A stretch of DNA of 64,000 bases from contig JAEYWX010000012.1 in assembly GCA_023428755.1 (NCBI GenBank), forward strand, positions 186,001 to 250,000, written 5' to 3'. Numbering within the stretch: position 1 is the first letter of the stretch; each line of letters opens with the position of its first letter. This DNA is from Bacteroidota bacterium (GTDB lineage Bacteria; Bacteroidota; Bacteroidia; Chitinophagales; Chitinophagaceae). The translations under genes and the position numbers were made by a program. Under the pieces are notes generated by a model. That model did no database searches, was not told where the DNA came from, and saw only the letters and a list, made by a program, of their open reading frames with translations. Below are positions 63,297 to 64,000 of the stretch, in pieces.

Positions 63297-64000
63297 ATGA
63301 AGTATATCATTGTAGGTGCCGTTGCCGGCGGAGCAAGTACAGCAGCAAGAATCAGACGATTAGATGAACAGGCGGAGATCATCATCTTCGAAAAGGGGGA
63401 ATACATTTCGTTTGCCAACTGTGGCCTACCGTATTATATCGGCGATGTGATCAAAGACCGGAACAAACTCTTTGTACAAACAGCAGCAGCGTTCAATCAA
63501 CGGTTCAATATTGATGTACGTGTACAAACTGAAGTAACAGCTATCAACCCATCTGCAAAAACTATTACAGCAGTAAAACAGTTAAGTGGCGAAGTATATG
63601 ACGAAACCTACGATAAACTCATTCTTTCACCAGGAGCCGAACCTGTTCGTCCGCCTTTACCCGGTATTGGAATCGAAGGTATTTTCACTTTGCGAAATGT
63701 AAGAGACACTGACTATATCAAAGCCTATGTTCAGCAAAAAAAAGTAACACGTGCCGTGATCATTGGTGCCGGTTTTATTGGACTGGAAATGGCAGAAAAC
63801 TTTTATGAGCTTGGGTTGGATGTTACCGTTGTTGAAATGATCAACCAGGTGATGGCGCCGGTTGATTATCCTGTTGCAGCATTTGTGCAGCAACATATCC
63901 GTTCAAAAAGAGTGCATCTTCGTTTGAACACAGCCGTTACCGGTTTTACAAAAGTGGGCGATCGAATTGAAGTGGCATTGAACAATGGCGAAGTGTTGAT
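63297..64000 (+). CDS. CoA-disulfide reductase-like FAD enzyme (3' end outside window)
   Basis: The visible N-terminal 234 residues start MKYIIVGAVAGGASTAARIRRL with an FAD-binding motif. The redox cysteine C42 in ISFANCGLPYYIG is the single active Cys of CoA-disulfide, NADH oxidase or persulfide reductases of this family. Later, VIIGAGFIGLEMAENF starts the NAD domain. It lies divergent to SQR, so a role in reducing CoA-persulfide or polysulfide is likely. The gene continues beyond the window. Confidence 0.92.
   Translation, partial: MKYIIVGAVAGGASTAARIRRLDEQAEIIIFEKGEYISFANCGLPYYIGDVIKDRNKLFVQTAAAFNQRFNIDVRVQTEVTAINPSAKTITAVKQLSGEVYDETYDKLILSPGAEPVRPPLPGIGIEGIFTLRNVRDTDYIKAYVQQKKVTRAVIIGAGFIGLEMAENFYELGLDVTVVEMINQVMAPVDYPVAAFVQQHIRSKRVHLRLNTAVTGFTKVGDRIEVALNNGEVL

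Noticed and set aside
1..64000. CRISPR arrays, tRNA or rRNA genes, prophage
   Set aside because: I found no regularly spaced repeats, cloverleaf-like sequences or phage structural genes. I cannot exclude a tRNA missed by eye.

Overview
The window looks like chromosomal DNA from a member of the Bacteroidota, most probably a Chitinophagaceae-type bacterium. The reasons are a T9SS-type C-terminal domain, LytS/LytTR and propeller-type two-component systems, many lipoproteins and Tat-like exported enzymes, DUF4199 and DUF6132-type membrane proteins, GxxExxY, and promoters that fit TAnnTTTG rather than sigma70. This rests on gene content; no marker gene was compared. I saw no tRNA, rRNA, CRISPR array, prophage or intact insertion sequence.

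Layout. 1-6 kb: end of an OsmC peroxidase gene, a frameshifted cupin gene, a very large repeat-bearing exported protein and a GH10 xylanase lipoprotein. 6-16 kb: a B12-binding radical SAM protein, a membrane-anchored LuxR-type regulator with a DUF4199 protein, a LytTR regulator with a TPR histidine kinase, a CsgG-like protein and two secreted proteins, one with a T9SS tail. 16-18 kb: an ABC-F ATPase with an unusual arrangement of ATP sites. 18-34 kb: two divergent operons for oxidative sugar (3-keto-sugar-type) metabolism, with three GMC dehydrogenases carrying Cys clusters, two gluconate-dehydrogenase-subunit-3-like proteins, cytochrome c, a DUF1080 hydrolase, two Gfo/Idh/MocA oxidoreductases, three TIM-barrel isomerases and an MFS carrier. 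A perfect 18-bp LacI-type palindrome lies between them. A PD-(D/E)XK-like gene bounded by inverted repeats interrupts the leftward operon.

34-50 kb: small exported proteins, GH25 lysozyme, an alpha/beta hydrolase, a glycosyltransferase, a propeller histidine kinase with its response regulator, then six genes for exported or lipid-anchored proteins of unknown function (one OmpA-like), an ABC permease and RNase HII.

50-64 kb: a dense sulfur region. It holds a Crp/Fnr regulator, TauE exporter, MBL-rhodanese, three single-domain rhodaneses, two YeeE/YedE half-transporters, a TsdA-like dihaem cytochrome, a SoxB-like enzyme, DsrE proteins, an MFS carrier, a DsrC/TusE protein, a sulfide:quinone oxidoreductase and a CoA-disulfide reductase cut by the window end. 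I infer that they import thiosulfate or sulfane sulfur, oxidise sulfide and thiosulfate, relay persulfide and export sulfite. Crp/Fnr-type palindromes precede several of the transcription units. In three promoters the palindrome centre is exactly 36.5 bases upstream of the last base of a -7-like element, which suggests one regulon run by the neighbouring Crp/Fnr protein.
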